Part shown: in pieces, positions 1 through 9,927 of the stretch | Numbering within the stretch: the first letter of the stretch is position 1 | Layout of the letters: every line of letters starts with the position of its first letter | Source of the DNA: Dichotomocladium elegans | Lineage: Eukaryota; Mucoromycota; Mucoromycetes; Mucorales; Lichtheimiaceae | Assembly: GCA_025716815.1 (NCBI GenBank) | Contig: JAIXMN010000052.1 | Location: forward strand, 1 to 64,000 | Direction: 5' to 3' | Length of the DNA: 64,000 nt | Made by a program: the position numbers and the translations under genes | The notes under the pieces: model-generated | Databases searched by the model: none | What the model was told of the DNA's origin: nothing | The model's input: only the letters and a program-made list of their open reading frames with translations

Positions 1-337
1 GTCACGTGGCATGAATGTAAAGATTTTGCATCATGCATATGCACGCTAGAATGACCTGATCCCATCGCCCTCAGGCACATGCCCGCAATGTATGCATATG
101 CATACATTATGTCGCTATGGCCTGACAAGCTCTACATGGCGTGACATATCTTTTACATAACCTCTATGGATATCCAATGTATAACAAAGTATAAATATCA
201 AGCCAGTAATATAGAATAAAGGGTATCTATCGGATCAATCACAATCTTCCGAATTGTCTTAGTGACATTCAGTGTTCTGTGTGAACCCGTCGTTGTCCCC
301 AGCATACAAAAGGATCTCAGTGACCTAGGCAACGACA
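1..337 (+). repeat. 5' LTR of the virus-carrying element (start cut by window)
   Basis: This stretch is identical to 5103-5439. By comparison with the right copy, the LTR begins TGTCGTGG about 21 bases before the window and ends GGCAACGACA. A probable TATA-like and polyadenylation region lies around 185-225 (ATAAATATC, AATAAAGGG). Related LTRs sit at 35282-35621 and 35624-35963. Confidence 0.9.
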
Positions 338-339
338 AC

Positions 340-351
340 TGGTAGCTGATG
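340..351 (+). other. Primer-binding site (PBS)
   Basis: TGGTAGCTGATG starts two bases after the LTR end. The same 12-mer follows the LTRs at 15562, 57940 and, on the minus strand, 31348-31337. It is complementary to a tRNA 3' end of the type CATCAGCTACCA; initiator Met is the usual primer for such elements, but I could not identify the tRNA here. Confidence 0.85.
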
Positions 352-1378
352 GGGACGTGACATGGGAGCCTCATCCATGTAGCGTGACAATCGTACAAGT
401 ATCACGTTGTCAACGTCCATACCTTGACCGGTATGCACTGTTCGAACTACTTCTCCGTCTATCACTTCGACTTTCGGACCCTTTGAACTAATTCTGGATC
501 CTTTTGAACATTTCTTAAAATACTCGTTTAATTGAAAAGCATCAGCGCGTGTGAATGTCATGTACAAGGCATCATCATACAGAGGTACTTGACTTTCAGA
601 ATGAATAACGTCATACTGCATAGAATGACGCACCTCAGAAGTGGTGATAAACCTTTCACCGAACAGCGAATCTTTCATATAGAATCTGTCACTCAACAAT
701 CTCGCGGTATCCTGGGGACACCTTCTTGATATGTTTAGCGTGACCTTCCTATCTATGAAATGTTCTAGATTGGTCGACCACTCCATGGACCTGATGGCTA
801 ACCTATTGATAAATCGAATTTGTAAAGGATCACCCAAGTACACGACCCTCTTGGGTGCTACTAATTGTACCACACGCAATAATTCACCTACTTGACTCTG
901 ATAGCATTCGTCAACGTATAAATCTTCGACATACATTTTCGGTAACCCATTCACCGTCAACGAATCGCATGTTCTCACACGCATGTCAAAATCGAAGGAG
1001 GGAAATGAGTCCGCGTATTTTGCTTTCAATTTGTTTCTTAAATCCGACACTACCTTCCGTGTGGAACCCACGTAGAAATTATTCGGAGAAAAGTTTTGAA
1101 CAGTGAAATGCGTCTTTCCACACCCCGCACCTGCGGAAATCAACACCATTTCAGGCCACTTGAATGTGACATCTCGTTGTAACAAAGAACTAGCTATGTT
1201 TTCATCGTTCATGACGACAGTGAGATCACTCACTAAGACGGCACCAGAGTAATCTAGTGGACCCGACTTTATCTCATGCTTCTTCGTCACCGTATTGAAC
1301 ATGAGTTGGTAACAAGGTCGCTGATTTTTCTCGTCATAAGGAACGTATCCGACGGAATATTTCTTCTCGGTACCGAAA
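352..1378 (-). pseudogene. Endogenous viral element: superfamily 1 helicase part of a virga/tobamo-like replicase
   Basis: The reading frame is open on the minus strand from the MITE edge at 1378 to the PBS. It shows the motif series of alphavirus-like SF1 helicases in the right order: Walker A (GAGCGKT, about 1120-1140), Walker B (VDEC, about 900), GDPLQ (about 830), an SRR motif IV and a TVHTGQG motif V followed by LVRL near 400. The frame ends by running into the PBS and LTR just before the expected motif VI, so the helicase C-terminus and any polymerase are absent. The family function is NTP-driven RNA unwinding and capping-related 5' triphosphatase in viral replication. No stop or frameshift is seen apart from the transposon insertion, so the integration is probably young. 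The exact virus group is inferred. Confidence 0.8.
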
Positions 1379-1747
1379 TACAGGATTTTCAAGAAGAAGT
1401 TTGCCACAGAATTTAGTTGTTCGTATAGACCGTCTAGGTTTTTCGTTTTTTTTTGCTTCAAATTCGAATACAAATTTTAGTATTTCGTTGCTACCCTTTT
1501 GTCAAATTTAAAGGCAATAGCAGCAAGAACATTCCAATCAAGGCTATAGATGAGTCTTCCTTCTCCTCTTTTTACACCAGAATAGTTTTGGGAGGCCAAC
1601 CATTTATGTTTCATTCTAATTTCAAAGGAAGAAGAGAAACGAAATACTAAAATTTGTATTCGATTTTGAAGCAAAAAAAACGAAAAACCTAGACCATCTA
1701 TACGAACAACTAAAATTTGTGGCAAAGTTCTTCTTGAAAATCCTGTA
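1379..1747 (+). mobile_element. TA-flanked MITE, copy 1
   Basis: This belongs to a family of about 370 bp with perfect or near-perfect terminal inverted repeats of about 110 bp, beginning CAGGATTTTCAAG and ending CTTGAAAATCCTG, bordered by TA on each side as for Tc1/mariner elements (coordinates include both TAs). This copy splits the viral replicase frame between linker and helicase. Short ORFs in it are not conserved as coding. Confidence 0.92.
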
Positions 1748-3556
1748 CCTGTCCACTTCTTTACCTAATTTAAAAAACAATATATTAAATCCGGCATTTT
1801 TTTTTTGTGGTGAATCGATATTCGATTTGACTACTTCCTTATTCGGTCCATAGAACATCGTCATGGCTTCTTTGCACATCGTATTATGCTCACAAGCGGA
1901 TGAATCCTTCCTATATACGTAAGCCTCGAAAATCGCTTTGTCGTGGTCTGAAGCCGAGGACTCGTCAAAACACATCATCTTGGCATAGTCCACTTCGCGC
2001 AACGTACTTGATTTTTTAATGTCCGTCATAAACTGCCTAGCATTAGTAACGCTCTCCGGACGGAGTACTGGGAGCCCTATGTCCGAAATTTGTAGTGTTT
2101 CTGGAACTTCAGACAACCCTTTCGAGGACATATCGATATTCTCGTTGTCTTCTCTCAAAGTCACCGAGCTTTGTCTTTCTCGGTTACTGGACACTAAAGA
2201 ATCAACGATAGATTGTAAGTTATTTGCTAAAGATTCGGCGTCCATCGTGGCTCCCGAGGATATATTTTCTCCATCGGTGTCGCAGGTAGTATCAAAAGCG
2301 AATAAGTCATCTACGCACAAATCTTGCACAGCATCATCCAAGATTGAATAGTCTGGCTCCGGATCAAATTTCAAAAGATCCTGAAACCAAGATACGTTCG
2401 TTATGTCTCCATCTTTATAGTGATAAAACCACATCGTCTCGTATGGTGTCAGTGGAACGTTTGCGTATGTCCCTAATGCCTGGGAATCATACAGATTATC
2501 AATGAAGTGGGACATAGTGAAAAACTCAAGCAACATATTTGCCGAAAATATTGAGTCCTTTACTCTATTCAAAATGGCATTTGAAAAACGTTCAGCAAGC
2601 TCTCCCAGTGGGGTATCTCCGGAAAATATCTTTTTAATCTTTTTGTAGAATACTTCTACCGCGAACTTATCCAAAGGCTTACGTTCAAATGCCTTTTGGG
2701 TTTCTTCAAACACTTTATGTACTAGGGTGTTTGTGGCCATCTTTTCCTTCAGGGCTTCTATTAATAAAGCGACGGCTATGGAATCGAAACACTCCGCGGG
2801 GAGTTTTTCAAAGTTTTCGAAAGTTTTTCCGTTAACAACGAACTCGGAATTCAACGTTCTCAAGTATCGTTTCGTAGTAATCAGATACTCGTCATCCGGT
2901 TTCTCTATAGACACCAAATGGTTCTTCACTTGATTAAAAATTATTCGATGACACGATAAAATCAGTGGTTGCACGGGAACACTCGAGTGTCTATCCCAGG
3001 TTTTTGTCAAGACATACGTCTTCAAGAAAACGAAATCGTCTCTGATATCTACCACAGGGGAGTGACGTACCGGTTTAGTACCCAACGGTAGTCTGCGGAG
3101 CGCATACACGAGTACATCTGAAGTGACATACTCATGTCTGTATGCATAAACATACCCTTTATGAACTATGTCTTGCTCAAAGAAGAACTGTCTCAGGGTA
3201 GAGTATTTATAAACGTAATCATTCGCTTCATCTTTATTGTATACTCTCATTTCGTCTCGTTCGATATCAATGATAAAATCTTGTTCGAACATCTCCATTC
3301 TTCCCGAAGAGAACCTCAACATAGATTTCGACATAGCTTCAGCTCCGTACAGCACCTCCACACCTCTAATGTGCATTATCCTGACAAGGCGTTCAATGCT
3401 GTACTCTCGCGCTGTGAACATGGTGATGGCTTGTCTTGCGTTTTCCATGCACAGCTCGGGTGGTCTGAAGCACCGATGTCGCAATCCCGTGTCCTCATAA
3501 AACTCAGGTTCGGGAGCTCCGGTATACGAAAATTCGGCCAAAACAGGATCAGATCC
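1748..3556 (-). pseudogene. Endogenous viral element: C-terminal methyltransferase region and linker
   Basis: One long minus-strand frame runs from the TIR element at 3557 to the MITE at 1747 without stop codons. Its N-terminal part (about the first 200 residues) is compatible with the second half of an alphavirus-like capping methyltransferase: an AIT-FTAREYSIERLVRIMHIRG block followed by a basic and aromatic region, as in the conserved A-HS-YDI-type block of the family. The following roughly 400 residues are acidic and Ser-rich and look like the variable linker before the helicase. The apparent C-terminal tail in the same frame comes from the MITE, not the virus. The methyltransferase assignment rests on gene order and weak motifs; the linker has no recognised domain. 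Confidence 0.65.
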
Positions 3557-4333
3557 AGTTTATCCCTACACATTTCAAATTCAGTCGGAGTTGCCTTTCT
3601 GGGGTGTTTGACTTTAAAAATAAAAATAATTTTAAGGTCAGGCCTGTGCCCAAGAGCAATTCATGTTTTCTAAAATAAAACCACACGTCACAAGCATTTG
3701 CAAATTTTGCAAAATATTAAGTCACGATATCTAAAAAATATTATCAAAACAATAAGCCACATTCAAAAAAAATCTACAAGAGGGACAAGCAAGCAAAAAA
3801 CTCTTAAACTGCTAGACCTATTAATCACAAACTCTATCTTTAGAAACCTATCCTTACTAGATCGTGTATATTAAAGCGCAAATACAGGATTTTCAAGAAC
3901 AAGTTTGCCACAAATTTTAGTTGTTCATATAGACCATCTAGGTTTTTCGTTTTTTTTTGCTTCAAATTCGAATACAATTTTTAGTATTTCGTTGCTACCC
4001 TTTTGTCAAATTTAAAGGCAATAGTAGCAAGAACATTTCAATCAAGGCTATAGGTGAGTCTTCCTTCTCTTCTTTTTACACCAGAATAATTTTGGGAGGC
4101 CAAACATTTGTGTTTCATTCTAATTTCAAAGGAAGAAGAGAAACGAAATACTAAAACTTGTATTTGGATTTGAAGCAAAAAAGTTCTTCTTGAAAATCCT
4201 GTATTGTTTACTGAAAATTTTTTGGGTGGCTTTAACTGTGTTTTAAAGCTGACTGTATTTGAAATTATTTTTTAAAAGTCAAACACCCCAGAAAGGCAAC
4301 TCCGACTGAATTTGAGATGTGTAGGGATAAACT
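3557..4333. mobile_element. Non-autonomous TIR transposon inside the viral sequence
   Basis: The inverted repeats are about 3557-3616 (AGTTTATCCCTACACAT...) and 4274-4333 (...GTAGGGATAAACT), roughly 60 bp each with few mismatches. The core of about 650 bp has no coding capacity and includes a MITE at 3883-4203. The element interrupts the viral methyltransferase frame. I could not define a clear target-site duplication. The family is unassigned, though the length and TIR suggest a pogo/Tc1-type or other small DNA transposon. Confidence 0.75.
3883..4203 (+). mobile_element. TA-flanked MITE, copy 2 (internally shortened)
   Basis: It has the same termini as the copy at 1379-1747 but is about 50 bp shorter, because the right inverted repeat has lost an internal piece near 4177. 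It is nested inside the TIR element, which is nested inside the viral sequence, which sits inside the LTR element. Confidence 0.9.
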
Positions 4334-4981
4334 ACCTTTCAACCCCAAAACAGAGTTCAGTCTGCCAGGATTCTCCCTTAACAGTGTTCGTACATGTTTT
4401 CTCAGAGAATGTTCGGCCCTAGATATGCGGGAATGAGCTCGTGGTATTTGATTATTCGTATCTTCAATGAAGTTACCTTTATCATCTGTGCTCACTTCGA
4501 ACAACGGAAAACAGCAGTGACATTTGAGACCTCTTCTCATAAAGGACTCATAACCCACTCCAAAGGTTAAGAATCTCTCGTTTATGTCCATATGGCGCAC
4601 CAACAAAGCCTCAAGAGTCTGACGCATGACATGACTCTTGGGATGTTGTGTAGTAGCGTATGGTCTATTAGGCCTCTTAGCCATACGATATTGATCGAAC
4701 TTTTGAATGGACGCATCGACTTCATTCGCAAGTTTGTTATCTTTCGACGAGGTAAGATCCTTGAACTTGATATTGTATCCGTCGAAATGTGATATAATCT
4801 CGTCTTTTATGTCCTGACGAGTAGTGGTGACTACTTGTACATCCATAGCATCCACTCTTTTACTCAACAGATTATCTGCATTGGCAGTGTATTGAGCAAG
4901 TATATTATTCATTACGGCATCTTTTTTCTCTTTTTCGAGGAGAGTAGAAAATGCTTGAACGAAGGACTCGGACCCTCCCAT
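4334..4981 (-). pseudogene. Endogenous viral element: N-terminal part of the viral methyltransferase region
   Basis: The minus-strand frame starts at ATG 4981 and stays open to the TIR element. Features include an early NADNLLSKRVDA stretch, an RHMDINERFLTFGVG block and a Cys/His cluster (KCHCCFPLF), in the order expected for the N-terminal half of alphavirus-like capping methyltransferases, where a conserved His and a later DxxR-like segment occur. The start is chosen as the first Met; stops in this frame lie upstream within 100 bp. It is read with 1748-3556 and 352-1378 as the remains of one replicase. Family assignment comes from order and motif similarity only. Confidence 0.65.
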
Positions 4982-5081
4982 GGATCTGATCCCGCCGCCT
5001 CACGAGCTGCAGACCGATGGACTGCTGCTACAAATTCATTGTTATTGCTCGAGGACGACCAAGAGTTTCGGGAGAGGGAAT
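4982..5081 (+). other. 3' internal remnant of the LTR element with polypurine tract
   Basis: About 100 bp separate the viral frame from the right LTR. The end, GGGAGAGGGAAT at 5071-5082, is a typical polypurine tract next to a TGTCG LTR start. The preceding bases are probably the retroelement's own 3' internal region; the exact virus-retroelement junction lies somewhere in 4982-5060. Confidence 0.7.
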
Positions 5082-5439
5082 TGTCGTGGACTGATCGTGC
5101 GAGTCACGTGGCATGAATGTAAAGATTTTGCATCATGCATATGCACGCTAGAATGACCTGATCCCATCGCCCTCAGGCACATGCCCGCAATGTATGCATA
5201 TGCATACATTATGTCGCTATGGCCTGACAAGCTCTACATGGCGTGACATATCTTTTACATAACCTCTATGGATATCCAATGTATAACAAAGTATAAATAT
5301 CAAGCCAGTAATATAGAATAAAGGGTATCTATCGGATCAATCACAATCTTCCGAATTGTCTTAGTGACATTCAGTGTTCTGTGTGAACCCGTCGTTGTCC
5401 CCAGCATACAAAAGGATCTCAGTGACCTAGGCAACGACA
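5082..5439 (+). repeat. 3' LTR of the virus-carrying element
   Basis: 358 bp, TGTCGTGG...AACGACA, identical to the left LTR where comparable. It ends 61 bp from the 3' end of the tRNA-Tyr gene on the opposite strand. Confidence 0.92.
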
Positions 5440-5500
5440 GAGGCGCAGTTTGCCAAAAGAGATTGCTCAGCCAGAGGCTGTGACACTTGTCACAAATACA

Positions 5501-5583
5501 TCCGAGCTGCCAGATTCGAACTAGCGACCTAAAGATTACAGATGAACTACAGTCTTCCGCTCTACCAACTGAGCTAAGCTCGG
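5501..5583 (-). tRNA. tRNA-Tyr (anticodon GTA) with intron
   Basis: A cloverleaf can be drawn: acceptor CCGAGCT/AGCTCGG (7 bp), D stem GCTC/GAGC, anticodon loop with GTA after CT, T arm GCTAG-TTCGAAT-CTGGC and discriminator A. An insert of about 10-11 nt directly after the base 3' of the anticodon is the usual eukaryotic tRNA-Tyr intron. An A box (TAGCTCAGTTGG) and a B box (GTTCGAATC) are present. No CCA is encoded. Its first 14 nt are part of the target-site duplication of the neighbouring LINE. Confidence 0.93.
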
Positions 5584-8251
5584 GGAGACCTTGTCGAGCA
5601 TCGCGCACGGAGAAAACGAGCCCTTTATATACTTTTTTGCAAAAAATTTTCACTACCCCTACTGGCTCGGAAAATACATCCACCCGAAATTACCGAACTC
5701 CTGAACAATACCCCTTTAAACCAAGAAGCAACCGCAGATCACCTCGAGGCACCAGAACCATCCTCCTCGAAGCACAAAAACTCGTGCTACGTGCCTAGAT
5801 CGTCGAAGATACCAGTTCAAAAGAAAACACATGCTAGTAGTGAAGCCCTCCCTACTATGCCAAGAACGCCGATTAGCAACGTACGGACTACCCCTTGCAC
5901 TACCGCCCCCGCAACCACCCCGCGCCATAATAGTAACCAGTCTCGGGAAGCGTCGCCTGCCTGTCGCTCTACAGCCACCAGCAACAACCCCCACTGAACC
6001 CGATCGCCTGAAATCGGCAACATCCCACCTAGCTCATGGCATAGCGCGCAGGTAGTCCCAATCTTCAAGAAGGGTGGTCCCTCAGAAGTGGCCAACTACT
6101 GACCTATCAGCCTGACTAGTACCTTCTGCAAGATACTTGAGCGTTGTTTACTGCCGATCCTGTTGAACAAGATGCCTGCCCTCGACATTGCTCAAGGCGG
6201 ATTTTGGGCAAATCGCGGCGCACTGGACCAGGCGTTCAATCTTCACATGCTCTTGCGTCAATATCAACGCCACTACGAGGAGAAGCCTGTGGTTGCATTC
6301 CTAGATATCAAAGCAGCATACAACTCAGTCGACCAGGCTGTTATCTGGGAAGCTCTCACAGGCTGAGTAATGCCCAGTTTGCTCCCTCTGCTGCAGAACA
6401 TGTTTGACTGCGTTCTGATCTCGGTCGTCCTTAAAGGCAACCAATCACGATGGATTCGCCCGCGACGCGGTGTGCTCCAAGGCTCAATACTGAGCCCAAT
6501 GCTGTATGCGATCTTCATCGACCAGCTCCCTAAGACGCTACGCGTGGTCAGCCGCCGCCCTCTCCTCCTCCAGACCATCCCAGTTGCCCACCTCACCGAA
6601 TCAGATGTAAACACCAAGGGCATGACATGACTAGAGCCCGAGATCCAGGCTATCAACTCCTTGTTGTATGCCGACGATATCGCCATCTTTGGTGCACCGG
6701 AGGATGTCATGGACATGCTTGGTACCGCCGAACGGTACGCTAATCAGTTCAGCTTCCAATGGCACCCAGCCAAGTGTGTGGTGCTTAATGCCCCACCCAA
6801 CAACACCACGACATTCTTTGAACTTGCCAACCAACGGATCCCCACCAACACCTCGTTCACTTACCTTGGCATCCCTTTCTCTGGTGACGGGATAGTCATC
6901 GACCGACTGATCAAGCATTCCACGAAAAAGGGTACCAACGCCATGCAGCTTCTACGGAAAATAGGTGCTCATCAGTATGGATTCGGCATGGGACCTGCGC
7001 TTCGTATATACCATACTTTTGTGCGGCTGGTTCTCGAATATGGCCTTGCCATTGCCCCACTCAACGCTGACCAGACGAAGCTCCTCGAAACTGCACAGAC
7101 CAAGTGCATTCGATTGGCAACCAACGTTGTTAGCCGTTGTCCAGTCCCCACAATCGTCCAGAAACATATTGCTGACCTGCCGTCCATGGCGCTGCGGGCA
7201 GCAATCCTTGCATTCAAGTTTGTACACCGCGCCCACTGGCAACCACGAACGACCCTCTTGTGTGCAGTGATTTGTTCGTTGTTGCACGTCGACAACGCTG
7301 AAAGTAGCTCTGGGGAAAGAGATGTGCACTGGTGCACTCTTACAACTGGCGCGGCTTTGTGGCAGGACTACACCAACCTCGCAGCTGACCCCCCACTCCC
7401 ACGCGACCCAATCGCCGAGTTCATCATCGACGCCCACCGCGACCTCGAACTCGAAGTCCGACGCAAGAAATTTCCGGCAGTGGCCTGTGCCCGCCCAACC
7501 TGCATGTGGGATCTGATTCTATACCTCCCAGCTACAACTTGACAGCAGCATCGGTTAGTCAAGTGGAGAGCACACTGGTTGCCATCTTTCCCACCTAAAG
7601 ACTGCTGATGTGGTTTCCGCAAGGCAAAGCAAAACCATTACCTTGAGTGTACTCTGCTTGATGGCATGCTCCAACAGCTCGAGCAGAGCCTCAGTAACCG
7701 CCTAGACGCCAAGGACCCAGAAACGCACTTGTTGGATTTTATTTTCAACATGTTACCCCTCTCAGATGGTGGACTCGCTCACGGCCATTGGCGTACGACC
7801 TGGCCAACACTTCTCAACACTCTTAGGGATATTGACATCCTCAGTCATCTGGAGTCGACGTTCGAGGCGGAAGAACCGGCCTGGATATCAAGAGACTGAG
7901 ATGTTCACCTTCCTTTCCCGCCCACACGCCACACCCCCACCCGCCGATATATTTATTACTCCTTCTTTCTTTTGTTCTCGTGTAGTTTAGACCCTTATAT
8001 CTTATCTGACTTTCTATAGTTACCCCGTTGCAGTACCCCACATCCCATATCTTCAGTTGTCCCCCCTTATGCTTGGCTTTTTTCCCCATAGGGGTTTTTG
8101 TCGAGGTCAGTCTCACTACCCACACATATTATATATCCCTATCACCAGGCTTCATATTGGACAGGCATATGGCAGTAGCTGCTCGCCGCAGGATATCCTC
8201 TTAAATAAAATAAACATTTTCGATTGAGCTAAGCTCAGGGAGACTTTGTCG
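5570..8251 (+). mobile_element. Degraded LINE (LINE-1 here) inserted at the 5' end of tRNA-Tyr
   Basis: A 28-bp direct repeat (5570-5597 and 8225-8251, about two mismatches) flanks the element; it consists of the first 14 nt of the tRNA gene plus upstream flank. Between the copies lies a non-LTR reverse transcriptase relic ending in an A/T-rich tail (AAATAAAATAAAC near 8205). There is no endonuclease domain, so the copy is 5'-truncated or decayed. The part at 5600-6000 is proline/arginine-rich in several frames and not recognisable. Confidence 0.75.
6010..7903 (+). pseudogene. LINE reverse transcriptase relic
   Basis: RT blocks appear in order across three frames: an AQVVPIF-type block near 6045, DIAQGGFWANRGALDQ (6183), AFLDIKAAYNSVDQ (6295), GVLQGSILSPMLYAIFIDQLP (6470), LYADDIAIFG (6665; catalytic DD) and a thumb FTYLGIPFSGDG (6855). 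A C-terminal part, ending at the stop near 7900, matches the tail of the LINE at 37060-42257. Internal stops at about 6090, 6364 and 6628, plus frame changes, show the gene is dead. It resembles the Tad1/APE-type LINE RT of the tRNA-Gln-associated copy, but at clearly lower identity. Confidence 0.85.
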
Positions 8252-8510
8252 TGTCGTGGACAAACGGAGTTTTGGCTCCAGGACTGCCAAATCAAGGCAA
8301 AGATTCAAGCCCAGAAATCCCAGTCGACCCAAGCACACAATTCGAAGCACGTGATCCCAAACATCCCTCTTGTCACGTGCCTTTCGGAAGCTAAAATGCC
8401 ATCGCTTCCTGGCATCTTCTGGAACTTGCTCCACGATCACTTCCCCACCACACCAGTCATGTCACGTTGACTCTTCTAGAAAAAGGATGTCTCTAGAACC
8501 ATCAGTAGCT
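8252..8510 (+). repeat. LTR, first part (split by CACTA element)
   Basis: It starts TGTCGTGG and is related to the Gypsy-1 LTR at 15156 (shared TTCAAGCCCAGAAATCC-type segment). It continues at 14553 after the CACTA transposon, and again at 15108 after a MITE. Confidence 0.7.
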
Positions 8511-8524
8511 CACTGCGCCTGGGA

Positions 8525-8660
8525 GGAGGAATAAGGTAGTAAAAAAGTACCTTATTCCCTCACTTATTCCTGGGAATAAGGTAGAGAATAAGGTAGTACC
8601 TTATTCCTGAAGTGAACTTCTGTTCTGCAGGAATAAAGTACCTTATTCCTCTAAAAACTG
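8525..8660. repeat. CACTA subterminal repeat cluster
   Basis: Several direct and inverted copies of GGAATAAGGTA and TACCTTATTCC occur within 135 bp; a shorter pair is at 14513-14537 at the other end. In CACTA elements such motifs bind the transposase. Confidence 0.8.
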
Positions 8661-8945
8661 TCAATGGGGGGAGCATGGCGCAGCTGCCGTCTCATCTATT
8701 TTTGAAAAAAGTGGGGCCGTTACACCAGTTATAAATGGTAGGTCCGTGTTTTATTTTATACAACTTTTTACAGTAACAGGTCGGCAATCTCGTTTGTTTA
8801 TGGTGCTGATCAATAACCCTCAGCAAACAATTATATACTGACGATGAAACAGATAGAAGTATCAATTGAAACGCGACCTTTTTTTTTATTATTTCAAAAT
8901 GAAATGGTTGACAATTTTTAGCTACACTACTGTGATAAATGCTAC

Positions 8946-9312
8946 TACAGGATTTTCAACAAGAAGTTTGCCACAAAATTTAGTTGTTCGTATAGACCGT
9001 CTAGGTTTTTCGTTTTTTTTGCTTCAAATTCGAATACACATTTTAGTATTTCGTTGCTACCCTTTCGTCAAATTTAAAGGCAATAGCAGCAAGAACATTT
9101 CAATCAAGGCTATAGGTGAGTCCTCCTTCTCCTCTTTTTAAACCATAATAGTTTTGGGAGGCCAACCATTTATGTTTCATTCTAATTTCAAAGGAAGAAG
9201 AGAAACGAAATACTAAAATTTGTATTCGAATTTGAAGCAAAAAAACGAAAAACCTAGACGGTCTATACGAACAACTAAATTTTGTGGCAAAATTCTTCTT
9301 GAAAATCCTGTA
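8946..9312 (+). mobile_element. TA-flanked MITE, copy 3
   Basis: Full-length member with TA on both sides, inserted in the non-coding 5' part of the CACTA element. It is nearly the exact reverse complement of the copy at 25129-25497. Confidence 0.93.
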
Positions 9313-9927
9313 TAATGATAAATGGGATTCTAAAGAGCTAGTGAGGCAGATGCTTCTGTTGAAGTGCAGGTTGTGCAACAGGATGGAAATGTAGATGAGG
9401 TAAGATGCCGGAGGCACACCAGAATAACAGTTCGTCATAACAGAAAGTATAGTGGTCTTCTTTATCTAAAAAAAGTGTGATACCAGTTAGCACCCATATA
9501 AATCAGTGGATGCAGCAACATATGTAAACCTACCTGTGATTAATCGAACAGTCAGAAATGAACCTAATAAAATAATTGACCTTTGAGTAAGGATTCATAT
9601 ATCTGTTCCATAAGAAAACTTACCTCATCGTTCATAGGAGAAAATATGCGATGGAAACAAATCGCCTGTAGCCGTTCATAAGTTAAAGAGCATTAGGAAG
9701 AAGGAAGCCTTACATGAACACGCGTTGTCGTCCAAAGATCCCGGTATGAAGGAAGTGAAAAGAAAGGGAAAGAAATGATGAAACAAATAAATATACCAGA
9801 CACCCGCTTTAAATACTGTCTTCACTGCGTATGTGCACCCATCTTCCATCTCTGCTCCAAACAATAAATTTCAGAAGTAAGCAAAAAAAAGGTTGCATGC
9901 GAAATTGGCCCCTTCATCTTTGTGTAG

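Larger units (their letters stand above)
1..5439 (+). mobile_element. Chimeric LTR element carrying an antisense RNA-virus replicase
   Basis: Two LTRs (1-337, missing about 21 bases beyond the window edge, and 5082-5439) are identical over all 337 comparable positions. The left LTR is followed by a tRNA primer-binding site (340-351) and the right LTR is preceded by a purine-rich tract ending at 5081, so the frame is a Ty3-type LTR retrotransposon read on the plus strand. The interior shows no gag, protease, reverse transcriptase or integrase. It holds, on the minus strand, a positive-strand RNA-virus replicase (methyltransferase, linker, helicase), interrupted by a TIR element at 3557-4333 and MITEs at 1379-1747 and 3883-4203. 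Such an element could move only with enzymes supplied in trans. The chimeric structure is seen; its origin by template switching is inference. Confidence 0.8.

Noticed and set aside
325..398. C-terminal residues QLPVVVA of the helicase frame as viral protein
   Set aside because: They are encoded by the PBS and LTR, not by the virus.
1453..1650. Conserved small ORF of about 65 codons in MITE copies, also at 3957, 14836, 33944 and 36225
   Set aside because: It recurs only because the MITEs are near-identical; other copies have stops, half the frame lies in the inverted repeats and no protein features are seen.
8225..8251. Second tRNA-Tyr-like sequence
   Set aside because: Only the first 14 nt of the tRNA plus flank are present; it is the LINE target duplication, not a gene.
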